Shown here: positions 18,088 to 27,111 of the stretch, in pieces | Layout: each line of letters begins with the position of its first letter | Position numbering within the stretch: the stretch's first letter is position 1 | Assembly: GCF_014199955.1 (NCBI RefSeq) | Contig: NZ_JACHOQ010000001.1 | Location: forward strand, 558,001-622,000 | Length of the DNA: 64,000 bases | DNA from: Brevundimonas aurantiaca | GTDB taxonomy: Bacteria; Pseudomonadota; Alphaproteobacteria; Caulobacterales; Caulobacteraceae | Reading direction: 5' to 3' | Program-made: the position numbers and the translations under genes | The notes under the pieces: model-generated | The model's input: only the letters and a program-made list of their open reading frames with translations | What the model was told of the DNA's origin: nothing | The model's database searches: none

Positions 18088-19779
18088 TTAGCGTGTCGCC
18101 AGCGAAATCAGCAGCAGCAGAACCAAAACCAGACAAACCCCCTGCCAGAACCGCACCGGATCGCGCTCAATCAGCGACAGGGGGCGGGGGGCCGGGGCGG
18201 CCGCCGCGCTGCCGGTCTCCAGCACATGGATCAGTTCCTCGACGTCCTCGAACCGCTCGTCCGGATCGACGGCGACGGCGCGCAGGACGGCGGCCTCCAG
18301 CCAGGCGGGCATGTCCGGTCGGCGTCGCCCGGGCGGGGTCGGGGGGCGATCGAAGCGCGGCGCGTCCGACGGATCCACCTCGCCCCAAGGATAAGTCCCG
18401 GTGAACAGCCGGTACAGGGTGACCCCCAAGGCGAACTGGTCGGTGGCGGCGCTCCCGCTTTCGCCGTCGTACATTTCGGGCGCCTTGAAACCGGCCGTGC
18501 CCGGCGCCTCGGCCTCGGCGAACTCCTCGGCCCGCTTCAGCCGGGCCACGCCCAGATCGACCAGCTTCAGCCCGCCGTGCGTCTCCAGGATCACATTGTC
18601 CGGCTTGATGTCGCGGTGGATCACCCCGGCCCGATGCAGGGCCGCCACCCCCCGCGCCAGCTTCAAGGCCACGCCGATCCCCTCGGCGATCTCGAACGGC
18701 CCCTCCTCAGCCAGGCGGGCATGCAGGGTCTGGCCCTGATAGAAGGGCTGGACGATATAGAGCCGGCTCTGGCGCCCCGCATCCGGCGTCAGCACCTTGC
18801 CGACGAAGGGGCTGTCGATGCGCCGGCCGATGAAGGCTTCGCGCAGGAAGGCCGTCCGCGCCCCCCGTTCCGACACCGCCGCCGGCTTGGGGAACTTCAG
18901 CACCACCCGTTCTTCGCCAGACCGCGCCAGGAACAGCCGCGTATAGCGCCCATCGGCGACCAGCCGCTCCAGATGAAACCCGTCCACGGTCTCGCCCTGT
19001 TTCGGCGGCGGCAGGATGGCCAGGCCCTCGGCCTCGGCGGTGATCGCCTCCCAGTCGGGCGCCCCGACCCGAATGACGTCCAGGATCAGGACGGTGGCGT
19101 TGTCGCGCGCCCCCGCCTCGGCGACCTCGTCCAGAATGGCCTGGGCGTCGGCGTCGGGCGATCCACGCCGTGCCAGCAGCCGCGCCAGGGCGGCCTCGTC
19201 CAGCACCCCGTGCACCCCGTCCGTGGTCAGCATCAACCGGTCGTGCGGCTGCAGCTCCACATGGCGCACGTCCAGCTTCACGTCCGCCTCGATGCCGACG
19301 GCGCGGTACAGCACATGGCTCAGCCCCTGCTGGGCCCGGGTGTGATCCTCAGTCAGCCGGGTCAGCACCCCGTCGCGGAAATGCCAGGCCCGACTGTCCC
19401 CCACATGAAGCGCCACCGCCTCACGTCCCCGCAGGATCAGGGCGGTGAAGGTGGTCGCCGCCGCCTCCATGGCCGGATCGATCTTGCCCCGCGCATGGAG
19501 CCAGCGGTTGAAGCCCCTAAGCGCCTTGATCCCGTTGGCGGCGATGCCGTTCAGCGGGTTCTGATCCAGATAGCCGTCGATAAAGCTGCGCGTCGTCAGC
19601 TCGGCCGCCATCCGCCCAGCCTTCGATCCCGACACCCCGTCGGCGATGACCGCCACGACCCCATGCTCGCGCTGCTCGGCCGCCGTGCCCAGATGCACCC
19701 CGCCGAAATCCTGATTGTCCGCCTTGGGCCCCTGTGCGGTGGCGAAACCGGCGGCGATCTCCAGTCTGGCGTCGGTCAT
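18088..19779 (-). CDS. Bifunctional PP2C phosphatase / Ser-Thr kinase, membrane-anchored
   Basis: One 563-residue chain carries two opposing activities. Residues ~1-240 are a PP2C domain with KADNQDF, VIADGVSG, LHVGDSRAW and LMLTTDGVHGV metal-site motifs. Residues ~265-520 are a Hanks-type kinase with VVLKFPKPA (ATP lysine), VIHRDIKPDNVIL (catalytic loop) and DLGVARL in place of the usual DFG. The chain ends with a hydrophobic helix (VCLVLVLLLLISLAT), so the catalytic part faces the cytoplasm. ATG 19779 (MTDARLE) is preferred over 19797. Targets are unknown. Confidence 0.92.
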   Translation of the reverse strand: MTDARLEIAAGFATAQGPKADNQDFGGVHLGTAAEQREHGVVAVIADGVSGSKAGRMAAELTTRSFIDGYLDQNPLNGIAANGIKALRGFNRWLHARGKIDPAMEAAATTFTALILRGREAVALHVGDSRAWHFRDGVLTRLTEDHTRAQQGLSHVLYRAVGIEADVKLDVRHVELQPHDRLMLTTDGVHGVLDEAALARLLARRGSPDADAQAILDEVAEAGARDNATVLILDVIRVGAPDWEAITAEAEGLAILPPPKQGETVDGFHLERLVADGRYTRLFLARSGEERVVLKFPKPAAVSERGARTAFLREAFIGRRIDSPFVGKVLTPDAGRQSRLYIVQPFYQGQTLHARLAEEGPFEIAEGIGVALKLARGVAALHRAGVIHRDIKPDNVILETHGGLKLVDLGVARLKRAEEFAEAEAPGTAGFKAPEMYDGESGSAATDQFALGVTLYRLFTGTYPWGEVDPSDAPRFDRPPTPPGRRRPDMPAWLEAAVLRAVAVDPDERFEDVEELIHVLETGSAAAAPAPRPLSLIERDPVRFWQGVCLVLVLLLLISLATR

Positions 19780-19905
19780 GCACCCTCCAGCCGTCATCCT
19801 CGCCCTTGTGGCGAGGATCCATACGCCCGGTGTCGCCGGGGCTTACCGTCATCGACAGAGTCGATGGATCCTAGGCACAAGGCCTGGGATGACGAAAAGT
19901 GAAAT

Positions 19906-21615
19906 CTAAGCCGACCGCTGCTTCAGCGGCGCCGTGCCGTCCGCCAGGCTTTCGGCCAGATAGACCTCCGCCTCCTGGGCCGGCAGCGCCGGGGCATAGC
20001 CGAAGCCCTGGCCGTAGTGGCACTGGGCTTCCAGCAGCAGGGCGGCCAGTTCGGCGTTCTCGACCCCTTCGGCGACGACCTCCAGCGACAGGTCACGGCC
20101 CAGGTTGACGACCGACTTGACGATCTTGGCCGAGCCCTCGTCCTTGTTCATCGTCAGGACGAAATAGCGGTCGATCTTCAGCGTATCGAACGGCAGGCGC
20201 GCCAGGTACGACAGCGACGAGAAGCCGGTGCCGAAATCATCCAGCGCCAGCGACGCCCCGACGTCCTTCAGCGACTGCAGCACCTCGGCGGCGCGGGCGG
20301 TGTCGCGCATGATGTCGCCCTCGGTCACCTCCAGCTTCAGGGCGCCGCGGGGCAGGCCCGCCTCCTTGATCACCCGCGCCACGTCCTCGCACAGATGCGG
20401 CCGTTCGATCTCGCCGACCGACAGGTTCACGCTGCAAAACAGCTTTCCGGCCAGGGGGTGGCGTTGAATCCATTCCGCCAGTTGCCGCGCCGACTGAGTC
20501 ATCATCAGCAGACCCAGGTCGTTCATCATCCCCAGGTCGGCCGTCAGGCCCAGGAACTCGTCCGGCGGCACCAGGCCCCGACGGGGATGACGCCAGCGCG
20601 CCAGGGCCTCGAAGCCCGCCACGGCGCCGGTCTTCAGGTTCACGATCGGCTGGAAGAAGGGAGTGATCTCGCCGCGCACGAAGGCGTTTCTCAGATCCGC
20701 CTCCAGCGCCAGTCGGCTCAGGGAATCGCTTTCCAGGGCGCGCCCATAGGCGGCCGACCCGCCCCGCCCAGCCGCCTTGGCCGATTCCACCGCCAGCTCG
20801 ACCCGGCGCAGCAGTTCTGAGGCGTCGGGCGCATCCGGCCCGCCCTCGACGATGACGGCGCCGATCGAGACGGTGGGATAGATGTCGAAACCCGCCACCC
20901 TCAGCGGCTGTTCCAGCGCCTCGCGCACCCGATAGCTGGTGTGAGAGGCGGTCTTGGGCACGATGATGGCGAACTCGTCCTCGCCGATCCGCGCCGCGGC
21001 GGCGTCCTTGGGGAAGGCGGCGGCGAGGCGCGACCCCAGGGCCGACAGCACCAGATCCGTCCGCTCATGGCCCAGGGCCTCGTTCAGACGACGCAGACGG
21101 TCCACGTCGCCGACGACCAATTCATACTCGCCCGCCTGGGTCAGCACCTCGCCGACGCGGGCGATGAAGGCGCGACGGTCCAGAAGGCCGGTCAGGGTGT
21201 CGCGGTCCGAACCGGTGAACTTGGCCTCCAGCGCGACGACGCCGGCGGCGCGAAGGCCGTCCTCAAGCCAGACCCCGCGCCACAGGCAGGTCTCGGCTCC
21301 GCGCATCCGCAGGCGCACCGCGATTTCGGCGCCCTCCTCCTGCGGCTTCAGCATCTTCTCGGCCAGCGACCGATCCTGCGGCAGGGTCGAGGCGACAAAG
21401 CCGGCGCCCGAACATTCCGGCGCCAGGGGTCCCAGCCCCAGGGCGCGGGTGGCGCCGGTGAAACGCAGCTGATCCTCGGCCGGCGTCCAGACCCACAGGG
21501 CCGTATCGGCCGCCGCCAGGGCCTCGATGGCGGCGGTGGCGTCCCAGGCCAGCGAGCGGGGTCGCGCGTTCACAGCTGTCGTTCCCTCAAGACGACCCCC
21601 GGTCGCCGCGATCAA
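19906..21615 (-). CDS. pdeA: Cyclic-di-GMP phosphodiesterase with degenerate GGDEF (PdeA type)
   Basis: The protein has an N-terminal PAS-like region, a GGDEF domain (DTLTGLLDRRAFIARVGEVL, then RIGEDEFAII) and an EAL domain (FEALARW, LEVTEGD, LDDFGTGFSSLSYLARLPFD, VVAEGVEN). The GGDEF signature is GEDEF, so it is unlikely to make c-di-GMP. In Caulobacter crescentus PdeA (CC3396) the same GEDEF variant binds GTP and activates the EAL phosphodiesterase; the match in order and motif supports orthology. The ATG at 21615 would overlap the upstream gene by 29 bp; a GTG at 21573 would avoid this. Confidence 0.85.
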   Translation of the reverse strand: MIAATGGRLEGTTAVNARPRSLAWDATAAIEALAAADTALWVWTPAEDQLRFTGATRALGLGPLAPECSGAGFVASTLPQDRSLAEKMLKPQEEGAEIAVRLRMRGAETCLWRGVWLEDGLRAAGVVALEAKFTGSDRDTLTGLLDRRAFIARVGEVLTQAGEYELVVGDVDRLRRLNEALGHERTDLVLSALGSRLAAAFPKDAAAARIGEDEFAIIVPKTASHTSYRVREALEQPLRVAGFDIYPTVSIGAVIVEGGPDAPDASELLRRVELAVESAKAAGRGGSAAYGRALESDSLSRLALEADLRNAFVRGEITPFFQPIVNLKTGAVAGFEALARWRHPRRGLVPPDEFLGLTADLGMMNDLGLLMMTQSARQLAEWIQRHPLAGKLFCSVNLSVGEIERPHLCEDVARVIKEAGLPRGALKLEVTEGDIMRDTARAAEVLQSLKDVGASLALDDFGTGFSSLSYLARLPFDTLKIDRYFVLTMNKDEGSAKIVKSVVNLGRDLSLEVVAEGVENAELAALLLEAQCHYGQGFGYAPALPAQEAEVYLAESLADGTAPLKQRSA

Positions 21616-22189
21616 ACTCGTCCTCCACGAGGCCGAACAGCAGATGATCTGCCCAATCGCCGTTAATTTTCAAATAAGCGCGGGCCAGACCCTCGTGCCG
21701 AAAACCCGATTTCTCAAGAACGCGACGCGATCCGTGGTTGCTGGGCAGGCAGGCGGCCTCCAAACGGTGCAGTTTCAGCCGCTCGAAACTGTAGGCGACC
21801 ACGGCGCGCACCGCCGCCGTGCCATGGCCGCGCCCGGCGAAGGGCTGACCGATCCAATAGCCCAGGGTGCCCGTCTCGGCCACGCCGCGCCGCACGTTCG
21901 ACAGGGTCACGGCTCCGACCAGGGTCTTGCCGTCCTCGATGAAGATGAAGAAGGGCCAGGCGTTTCCCAGCTCCATTTCCCGCGCATAGATGGACAGCCG
22001 GCGTCGAAAGGCGCCCTTGCTCAGATCGTCCTCGGGCCAGGCCGGCTCCCACGGCTGGAGATAGTCGCGCGACCCGTCGCGCAACCGCGACCACGCCGCA
22101 TAGTCCGCAGCGCGCGGGGGGCGCAGCAGCACGCCCTCGCCCCGGACAACCGGCCCGGCCACATCGCTCATCCAGTCCAGCAGCGCCAT
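21587..22189 (-). CDS. GNAT N-acetyltransferase (RimJ/RimL type)
   Basis: A 200-residue acetyltransferase. The domain has VLLRPPRAADYAAWSRLRD at the start, VGAVTLSNVRRG in the middle, the acetyl-CoA loop GRGHGTAAVRAVV, and RVLEKSGFRHEGLARAYLKI near the end, matching RimJ/RimL protein N-terminal acetylases. ATG 22189 opens with MALLDWM; the longer frame upstream is not conserved-looking. It is directly upstream of pdeA on the same strand. Confidence 0.85.
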   Translation of the reverse strand: MALLDWMSDVAGPVVRGEGVLLRPPRAADYAAWSRLRDGSRDYLQPWEPAWPEDDLSKGAFRRRLSIYAREMELGNAWPFFIFIEDGKTLVGAVTLSNVRRGVAETGTLGYWIGQPFAGRGHGTAAVRAVVAYSFERLKLHRLEAACLPSNHGSRRVLEKSGFRHEGLARAYLKINGDWADHLLFGLVEDEFDRGDRGSS

Positions 22190-22301
22190 CGCCTCCAGCG
22201 TAAAGCATGAACGCGAGGGGTGAAACCCGGCCGCAGGCTTCCGGCGACGGAGATTCCGCCTTGGAGCCGTTGAACGGACAAAGCCGGCAAGGAGACCACC
22301 C

Positions 22302-23699
22302 ATGGCCGCATCCGCCTTCGAGGCCGCCGTCGCCGTGACCCGGCTGGGCCTGGGCGCGCGTCCCGGCGAGATCGACCGCGTCGCCGCCGATCCCAGAGGC
22401 TGGGCGCTGGGTCAGATCCGGGCCGAAGGCGCGCCCCAACCCTCCGGCGCCGCCGTCTCGACCGCTGAACGGATGGAGGCCTTCCTGGCCTATCAGGCCA
22501 GCGGGACCGGCCGGCGCGAGGCGGCGGCGCCCGGCGGCGCGCCCGATCCGACGGCCGAGGCCGCGCGTCAGGCCCGGCAGGCGGCGCGGCGCGCCATAAC
22601 CGAGGACACGGCCCGCGGCTTTCTGGACCGGGTGCGTCTGGGCCTGGAGACCGACCAGGGGTTCGCCGAGCGCTGGGCCCTGTTCTGGGCCAACGCCCTG
22701 ACCGTCTCGGCCGCCAAATTCACCGCCGGCGCCTTCGTCGACACCTATGAGCGCGAAGCCATTCGCCCCCATGTCTTCGGCCGGTTCGAGGATCTGGTCC
22801 TCGCCGCCGAACAGCATCCGGCCATGCTTCTGTACCTTGATCAGGCCCGATCGGCCGGGCCGGACAGCCGGGCCGGCGCGCGCCGCAGGCTGGGGCTGAA
22901 CGAGAATCTGGCCCGCGAAATGCTGGAGCTGCACACGGTCGGCGCCGACGGCGGCTATGATCAGGCCGACGTCACCGAACTGGCCCGCGCCTTGACCGGC
23001 TGGTCCATCCCCCGTCAGCAGGATCGGCAGAGGGCGGACGGCGGCGGCTTCGTCTTCCGGCCGGAGATTCACGAACCCGGCGTCCGAACGGTCATGGGCC
23101 GGACCTACGCCCAGACCGGCCGCCGACAGGGCGAGGCCATATTGCGGGATCTGGCGCGCCATCCGGCCACGGCCAAGCGGCTGTCGCGGCGGATCGCGGC
23201 CCATTTCGTCGCCGACGATCCGCCCCCGGCCCTGGTCGCTCGGCTCGAGGCCGCCTGGACCGGATCTCAAGGCGATCTGGCTGAGGTCGCCCGCGCCCTG
23301 ATCGAAGCGCCCGAGACCTGGACGCCCCAGGCCGCCAAGATCAAGACGCCCTATGAGTTCGTCGTCTCGGCCGGACGGGCTCTGGATGAAGGCCCCCGAC
23401 GCCCCGCGCTTCTGCGACAGGCGCTGATCGCCATGGGCCAGCCGCCCTTCGCGCCGCCGTCACCCGAGGGCTGGCCCGACACGGCCGCCGACTGGGCCGG
23501 GCCCGACGCCCTGGTCAAGCGGCTGAACTGGGCGCGGACCACCGCCGGCGCCGCCGTCGTCACCGATGTGAACGCCGTCGCCCTCTCCGCCCTGGGCCGC
23601 CGAATGGGCGAGCGCACCCGCTCGGCCGTCGCCCGGGCCGAGAGTCGGCCCGAGGCCCTGACCCTTCTTCTGATGTCGCCGGAGTTCCAGCGCCGATGA
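22302..23699 (+). CDS. DUF1800 family protein
   Basis: A 465-residue DUF1800 protein, recognised from AVTRLGLGARPGEIDRVAAD at the start, NENLAREMLELHTVGADGGY around residue 205, and KTPYEFVVSAGRALDE around residue 350. The family is typically encoded directly before a DUF1501 protein and the pair is exported in many bacteria, but this protein shows no obvious Sec signal. It overlaps the DUF1501 gene by four bases (ATGA at 23696). Confidence 0.92.
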   Translation: MAASAFEAAVAVTRLGLGARPGEIDRVAADPRGWALGQIRAEGAPQPSGAAVSTAERMEAFLAYQASGTGRREAAAPGGAPDPTAEAARQARQAARRAITEDTARGFLDRVRLGLETDQGFAERWALFWANALTVSAAKFTAGAFVDTYEREAIRPHVFGRFEDLVLAAEQHPAMLLYLDQARSAGPDSRAGARRRLGLNENLAREMLELHTVGADGGYDQADVTELARALTGWSIPRQQDRQRADGGGFVFRPEIHEPGVRTVMGRTYAQTGRRQGEAILRDLARHPATAKRLSRRIAAHFVADDPPPALVARLEAAWTGSQGDLAEVARALIEAPETWTPQAAKIKTPYEFVVSAGRALDEGPRRPALLRQALIAMGQPPFAPPSPEGWPDTAADWAGPDALVKRLNWARTTAGAAVVTDVNAVALSALGRRMGERTRSAVARAESRPEALTLLLMSPEFQRR

Positions 23700-24877
23700 C
23701 CCTCTCGCCCCTCCACCGCCGCGCCTTTCTTGCCGGTTCCGCCGCCGGCCTCAGCCTGGCCTTCGCCGGCCGAACGGCGGCCCAGGCCAGGACGCCCGAG
23801 AACAAACTGATCGTGATCATCGCCCGGGGCGCCATGGACGGACTGTCCGTCACCGTCCCCTACGCCGACCCGAACTATGCGGCCCTGCGCGGCGGCCTGG
23901 CGGTGGCCCTGCCGGGATCGGCGGACGGGGCTTTAGCGCTGAGCGACGGCTTCGGCCTCCACCCCGCCCTCTCGACCCTGCACGCCCTCCATGGCCGCGG
24001 CCAGATGAGGTTCGCCCCCGCCGTGGCCCTGCCCGTGCGGGTCCGGTCGCATTTCGACGCCCAGGACGTTCTGGAGAACGGCGGCGAAGCCCTGCGCCGT
24101 CAGGACGACGGCTGGCTGAACCGCGCCATCGTCGCAGCGGGCGGCCAGAGGCTGAAAGGCCTGTCGATCGGCGCCCAGACGCCCCTGATCCTGCGCGGCG
24201 ACGCCCCCGTCTCCGGCTGGGCGCCGGGGGGACGGGTGCGTGAGGACGACCGGATCGCCGGTCTGCTGCAAGACCTCTATGTCGAGGATCCGCTGTTGGG
24301 ACAAAGCCTCGCGCGCGGCCTGGCGACTGAGGAACGCGCGGCCCTGGACGGCGACGGCGGGCGGGTGGGGCGCAATGACGCCCAGGCCCTGGGTCAGGCG
24401 GTGGCGCGGCTGATGACCGGAACCGAGGGGGCGAACGTCGTCGCCCTGTCGCTGGACGGCTGGGACACCCACGCGGGCCAGAAGGCGCAGCTTCAGACGC
24501 GGCTGACGGGGCTGGACCGGCTGATCGCGGGGCTGGAGACGGGTCTGGGCGACGACTGGCGCCGCACCGTGGTGGTGGTCGCCACCGAGTTCGGCCGCAC
24601 CGCCCGCGCCAACGGGACCGGGGGCACCGACCACGGAACGGCGTCCTCGCTGATCCTGGCGGGCGGCGCCGTTCGAGCGGGCGGGCTGATCGGCGACTGG
24701 CCCGGTCTGGCCGACAATCGTCTGTTCGAAGGCCGCGACCTGGCCCCCACCCTGGACGTTCGCGCCGTGTTCAAGGGCGTGCTGCGCGATCACCTGGGCC
24801 TGGACCGCGCCCAGCTGGATACGCGGGTCTTCCCGGACAGCGCCGCAGAGGCGCAGACGATCGACGGCCTGGTCTGA
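23696..24877 (+). CDS. DUF1501 family protein (Tat-exported)
   Basis: A 393-residue sulfatase/phosphatase-fold-like DUF1501 protein. The N-terminus has a twin-arginine signal (LHRRAFLAGSAAGLSLAFAG) ending near AAQA, so export through Tat is likely. Other family hallmarks are RGAMDGLSVTVPYADPNYAA, FGLHPALSTLH, VALSLDGWDTHAGQ and VATEFGRTARANGTGGTDHG, where the Asp/His residues could bind metal. It forms a two-gene unit with the DUF1800 gene. The role is not known. Confidence 0.93.
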   Translation: MTLSPLHRRAFLAGSAAGLSLAFAGRTAAQARTPENKLIVIIARGAMDGLSVTVPYADPNYAALRGGLAVALPGSADGALALSDGFGLHPALSTLHALHGRGQMRFAPAVALPVRVRSHFDAQDVLENGGEALRRQDDGWLNRAIVAAGGQRLKGLSIGAQTPLILRGDAPVSGWAPGGRVREDDRIAGLLQDLYVEDPLLGQSLARGLATEERAALDGDGGRVGRNDAQALGQAVARLMTGTEGANVVALSLDGWDTHAGQKAQLQTRLTGLDRLIAGLETGLGDDWRRTVVVVATEFGRTARANGTGGTDHGTASSLILAGGAVRAGGLIGDWPGLADNRLFEGRDLAPTLDVRAVFKGVLRDHLGLDRAQLDTRVFPDSAAEAQTIDGLV

Positions 24878-24907
24878 TCTCGGGCCGCGTTTCTCAGCTT
24901 GCGCCTG

Positions 24908-25099
24908 TCACGCCGCTTCGGGCGTCGTCTGTTTGCAGATGCGGTTCAGGTCCGCCCGGATCGAACTGCCCTGGAAATGCGAAATGTCGGCGCTGGAATA
25001 GCCCTCGGCCGACAGGGCCTTAACCACGTCGCCGGTGTTCAGACATTCGGGCGTGCGGGCAAGCTGATAGGCGCGCTCGACCACATGGGTGCGGTTCAT
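24908..25099 (-). CDS. Small hypothetical protein
   Basis: A 63-residue protein beginning MNRTHVVERAYQLARTPECL and ending RICKQTTPEAA. The ATG at 25099 is preceded by GAAAGGTACC, which contains a fair ribosome binding site; the longer frame to 25156 has none. I do not recognise the family, though the pattern TGDVVKALSAEGYSSADISH suggests a small alpha-helical domain. Confidence 0.6.
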   Translation of the reverse strand: MNRTHVVERAYQLARTPECLNTGDVVKALSAEGYSSADISHFQGSSIRADLNRICKQTTPEAA

Positions 25100-25335
25100 G
25101 ACGGGGTACCTTTCGTGAGCCGAGACAACGCCTTGGAAGCGCAGCCGTTCCGTCACGCCGGCGCCTTAATACGCCCCGCCTTGCTTTTGTCGGAAAAGCC
25201 TGCGCTAATAAGCCTCGTCGATCTCTCTGCGTAACGCCCACTCTCCTTGCGAACGCATGAGTCCAGGCCGATCCCATTCAGACCCGACAGGCCGCAGGGA
25301 CGTTCCCTCGGTCAACTTCTAACGGAGGTCTCAAA

Positions 25336-25548
25336 ATGGCTACCGGCACTGTCAAATGGTTCAACCCGACCAAGGGTTACGGCTTCATCCAACCCGACGA
25401 CGGCGGCAAGGACGTCTTCGTCCACATCTCGGCCGTCGAAGGCGCGGGCCTGCGCGGCCTGGATGAAAACCAGAAGGTTTCCTACGAGCTGGAACGCGAC
25501 AAGCGTTCGGGCAAGGAATCCGCTGGCCAGCTGCAAACCATCGGCTGA
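25336..25548 (+). CDS. cspA: Cold shock protein, CspA family
   Basis: A 70-residue single-stranded nucleic-acid-binding protein. It has the two RNP motifs: [12 protein letters not shown] and [12 protein letters not shown]. It starts with GTVKWFNPT. It probably acts as an RNA chaperone. The start ATG follows ACGGAGGTC, a good ribosome binding site. The leader is about 200 bp and lacks another gene, and a hairpin terminator follows at 25574-25603. Confidence 0.95.
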   Translation: MATGTVKWFNPTKGYGFIQPDDGGKDVFVHISAVEGAGLRGLDENQKVSYELERDKRSGKESAGQLQTIG

Positions 25549-25573
25549 TTTCAGCCTCACAGCTGATTTGGCG

Positions 25574-25603
25574 ACGGCGGCTCCGCAAGGAGCCGCCGTT
25601 TTC
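25574..25603 (+). terminator. Rho-independent terminator after cspA
   Basis: An 11-bp perfect stem (ACGGCGGCTCC / GGAGCCGCCGT) closes a GCAA tetraloop and is followed by a short T run, 25 bp after the stop codon. Confidence 0.85.
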
Positions 25604-25647
25604 AATTGGGGCGTCCGCCCTCTTTAAACGCCGTCATCCGGGCGAGA

Positions 25648-26202
25648 CTATTTGGTCTTCTCGATCCACACCGCAAAGGCGTCGAGGAACCCCTTCAGGA
25701 ACTCCCGCGTCCCCTCGTTCTTCAGCCTCCCATCCTCCTCGTTCAGCAGGCCGGCGACATTGCCCACATAGGCTTCGGGTTGCTGCATGGTCGGCATGTT
25801 CAGGAAGACCAGGGGCTGGCGCAGGTGGTGGTTGGCGCCGAAGGCCCCGATGGCGCCGGGCGAGACGCTGACGATGGCGGCCGGCTTGCCCGCCCAGATG
25901 CTGTCGCCATAGGGGCGCGAGCCGACGTCCAGGGCGTTCTTCAGCGCCCCCGGGATCGAGCGATTATATTCCGGCGTCACGAACAGCACGGCCTGAACTT
26001 CCGCCATTTCCGCCCGGAACCGGGTCCAGGCGGCCGGCGGCGTCTCCGTCTCCAGATCGGGGTTATAGAGCGGCAGATCGCCGATCTCGACCGGCTCCAC
26101 CTCCAGCTCGGGCGCGGCCAGGATCTTCATCTCCAGCCCGACGGCGCGGGAATAGGACCCCTCGCGCAGACTGCCGACGATCAGGGCGACACGGACGGAC
26201 AT
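25648..26202 (-). CDS. NADPH-dependent FMN reductase
   Basis: A 184-residue flavodoxin-fold protein. It has VALIVGSLREGSYSRAVG (phosphate loop for FMN), LFVTPEYNRSIPGALKNALD (family signature) and KPAAIVSVSPGAIGAFGA. It reduces flavins or quinones with NAD(P)H. ATG 26202 (MSVRVAL) is chosen over 26229. It lies 30 bp after the methyltransferase gene on the same strand, and so may belong to the iron-uptake transcript, where a flavin reductase could release iron from a ferric siderophore (inference). Confidence 0.88.
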   Translation of the reverse strand: MSVRVALIVGSLREGSYSRAVGLEMKILAAPELEVEPVEIGDLPLYNPDLETETPPAAWTRFRAEMAEVQAVLFVTPEYNRSIPGALKNALDVGSRPYGDSIWAGKPAAIVSVSPGAIGAFGANHHLRQPLVFLNMPTMQQPEAYVGNVAGLLNEEDGRLKNEGTREFLKGFLDAFAVWIEKTK

Positions 26203-26232
26203 GGGCGGCTCCGGATTGGAATGGATCAAGCG

Positions 26233-27111
26233 TCAGCTTAACAGACGTCCGCTTGGGATGTTCCCTCGCCTCGCCTCCGAAGCATCGAACACCGCACAAC
26301 TATAGATCAGCCGCCCCGTCAAAAGACGGTAGGTCGCGCCGACCAGGCGCGACAGGCTTCCGCTCTGCCGAGCCACATCATGGGTTTCGCGCAGCCGATA
26401 GCCCAGGCGCTCGATCTCCGCTGGGCCCGACACGCCCCATCGGAACCTCGCCTTGGTCTTGCGGACGCTCGGATTGCGGCGTCCGTTCCGCGCCATCATC
26501 GGCGAGGCGAAGTCGAGGACCAGCCTCAGAGCGCTCTGACGGCGGGCGGCCTCTTCGGCGGATGCGGCGAGCCATCTCCGACCCTGCTCCGGTTCCAGAT
26601 ACATGGACACGCCCTCGGCCGCCATCAGGACAGGCCGGCCGGTCCGCCATCCGATCGCCTCCGCCCATGCGGCGACGTCCGTCCCGTCGCCGGCCCAGCT
26701 GCGAACCCGAGGCAGGGCCGGAACCAGGGCTTCGCGCAAGGCGATGACTTCAGGAAAATCGATGTCGATCCAATCCAAACCGGACGGCAGGCCCAGCCGG
26801 TGGGGGCGGGTGTCCAGTCCCGATCCGATGGAAACCACCAGGCCGTCCGGATGAGCCTGGATGAAGGTCGCCGTCACCCGATCGAACCACCGACTCCGGA
26901 CCAGGGCCCCGCGCAGACTGGCGCGATCGTGGGCGAACCGGTTCGGGTCGAAGTCCAAGGCCGCCCCGATCGTCTCGGCCGCAGGATCGACGAACCCCAG
27001 ATCCGGGTTCAGCCTGTGGGCGAGCAGCCGCGCGGCCAGGGTGATCAGCAGGGTCTCTGGAACGCCGCTCAGAGCCGGCGAGGCCTTGGCGGACCCGATC
27101 ACAGCTTCCAC
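26233..27111 (-). CDS. Leucine carboxyl methyltransferase family (LCM/PF04072) methyltransferase
   Basis: A 292-residue SAM-dependent methyltransferase. Motifs are VVSIGSGLDTRPHRL (SAM loop), WIDIDFPEVIALRE and MAAEGVSMYLEPEQGRRWL. This is the branch often found with polyketide and natural product genes, methylating carboxyl or hydroxyl groups. Its ATG lies inside the end of the TonB receptor gene (13 bp overlap), which suggests co-expression. The substrate is unknown; a siderophore-related compound is a guess from context. Confidence 0.85.
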   Translation of the reverse strand: MEAVIGSAKASPALSGVPETLLITLAARLLAHRLNPDLGFVDPAAETIGAALDFDPNRFAHDRASLRGALVRSRWFDRVTATFIQAHPDGLVVSIGSGLDTRPHRLGLPSGLDWIDIDFPEVIALREALVPALPRVRSWAGDGTDVAAWAEAIGWRTGRPVLMAAEGVSMYLEPEQGRRWLAASAEEAARRQSALRLVLDFASPMMARNGRRNPSVRKTKARFRWGVSGPAEIERLGYRLRETHDVARQSGSLSRLVGATYRLLTGRLIYSCAVFDASEARRGNIPSGRLLS

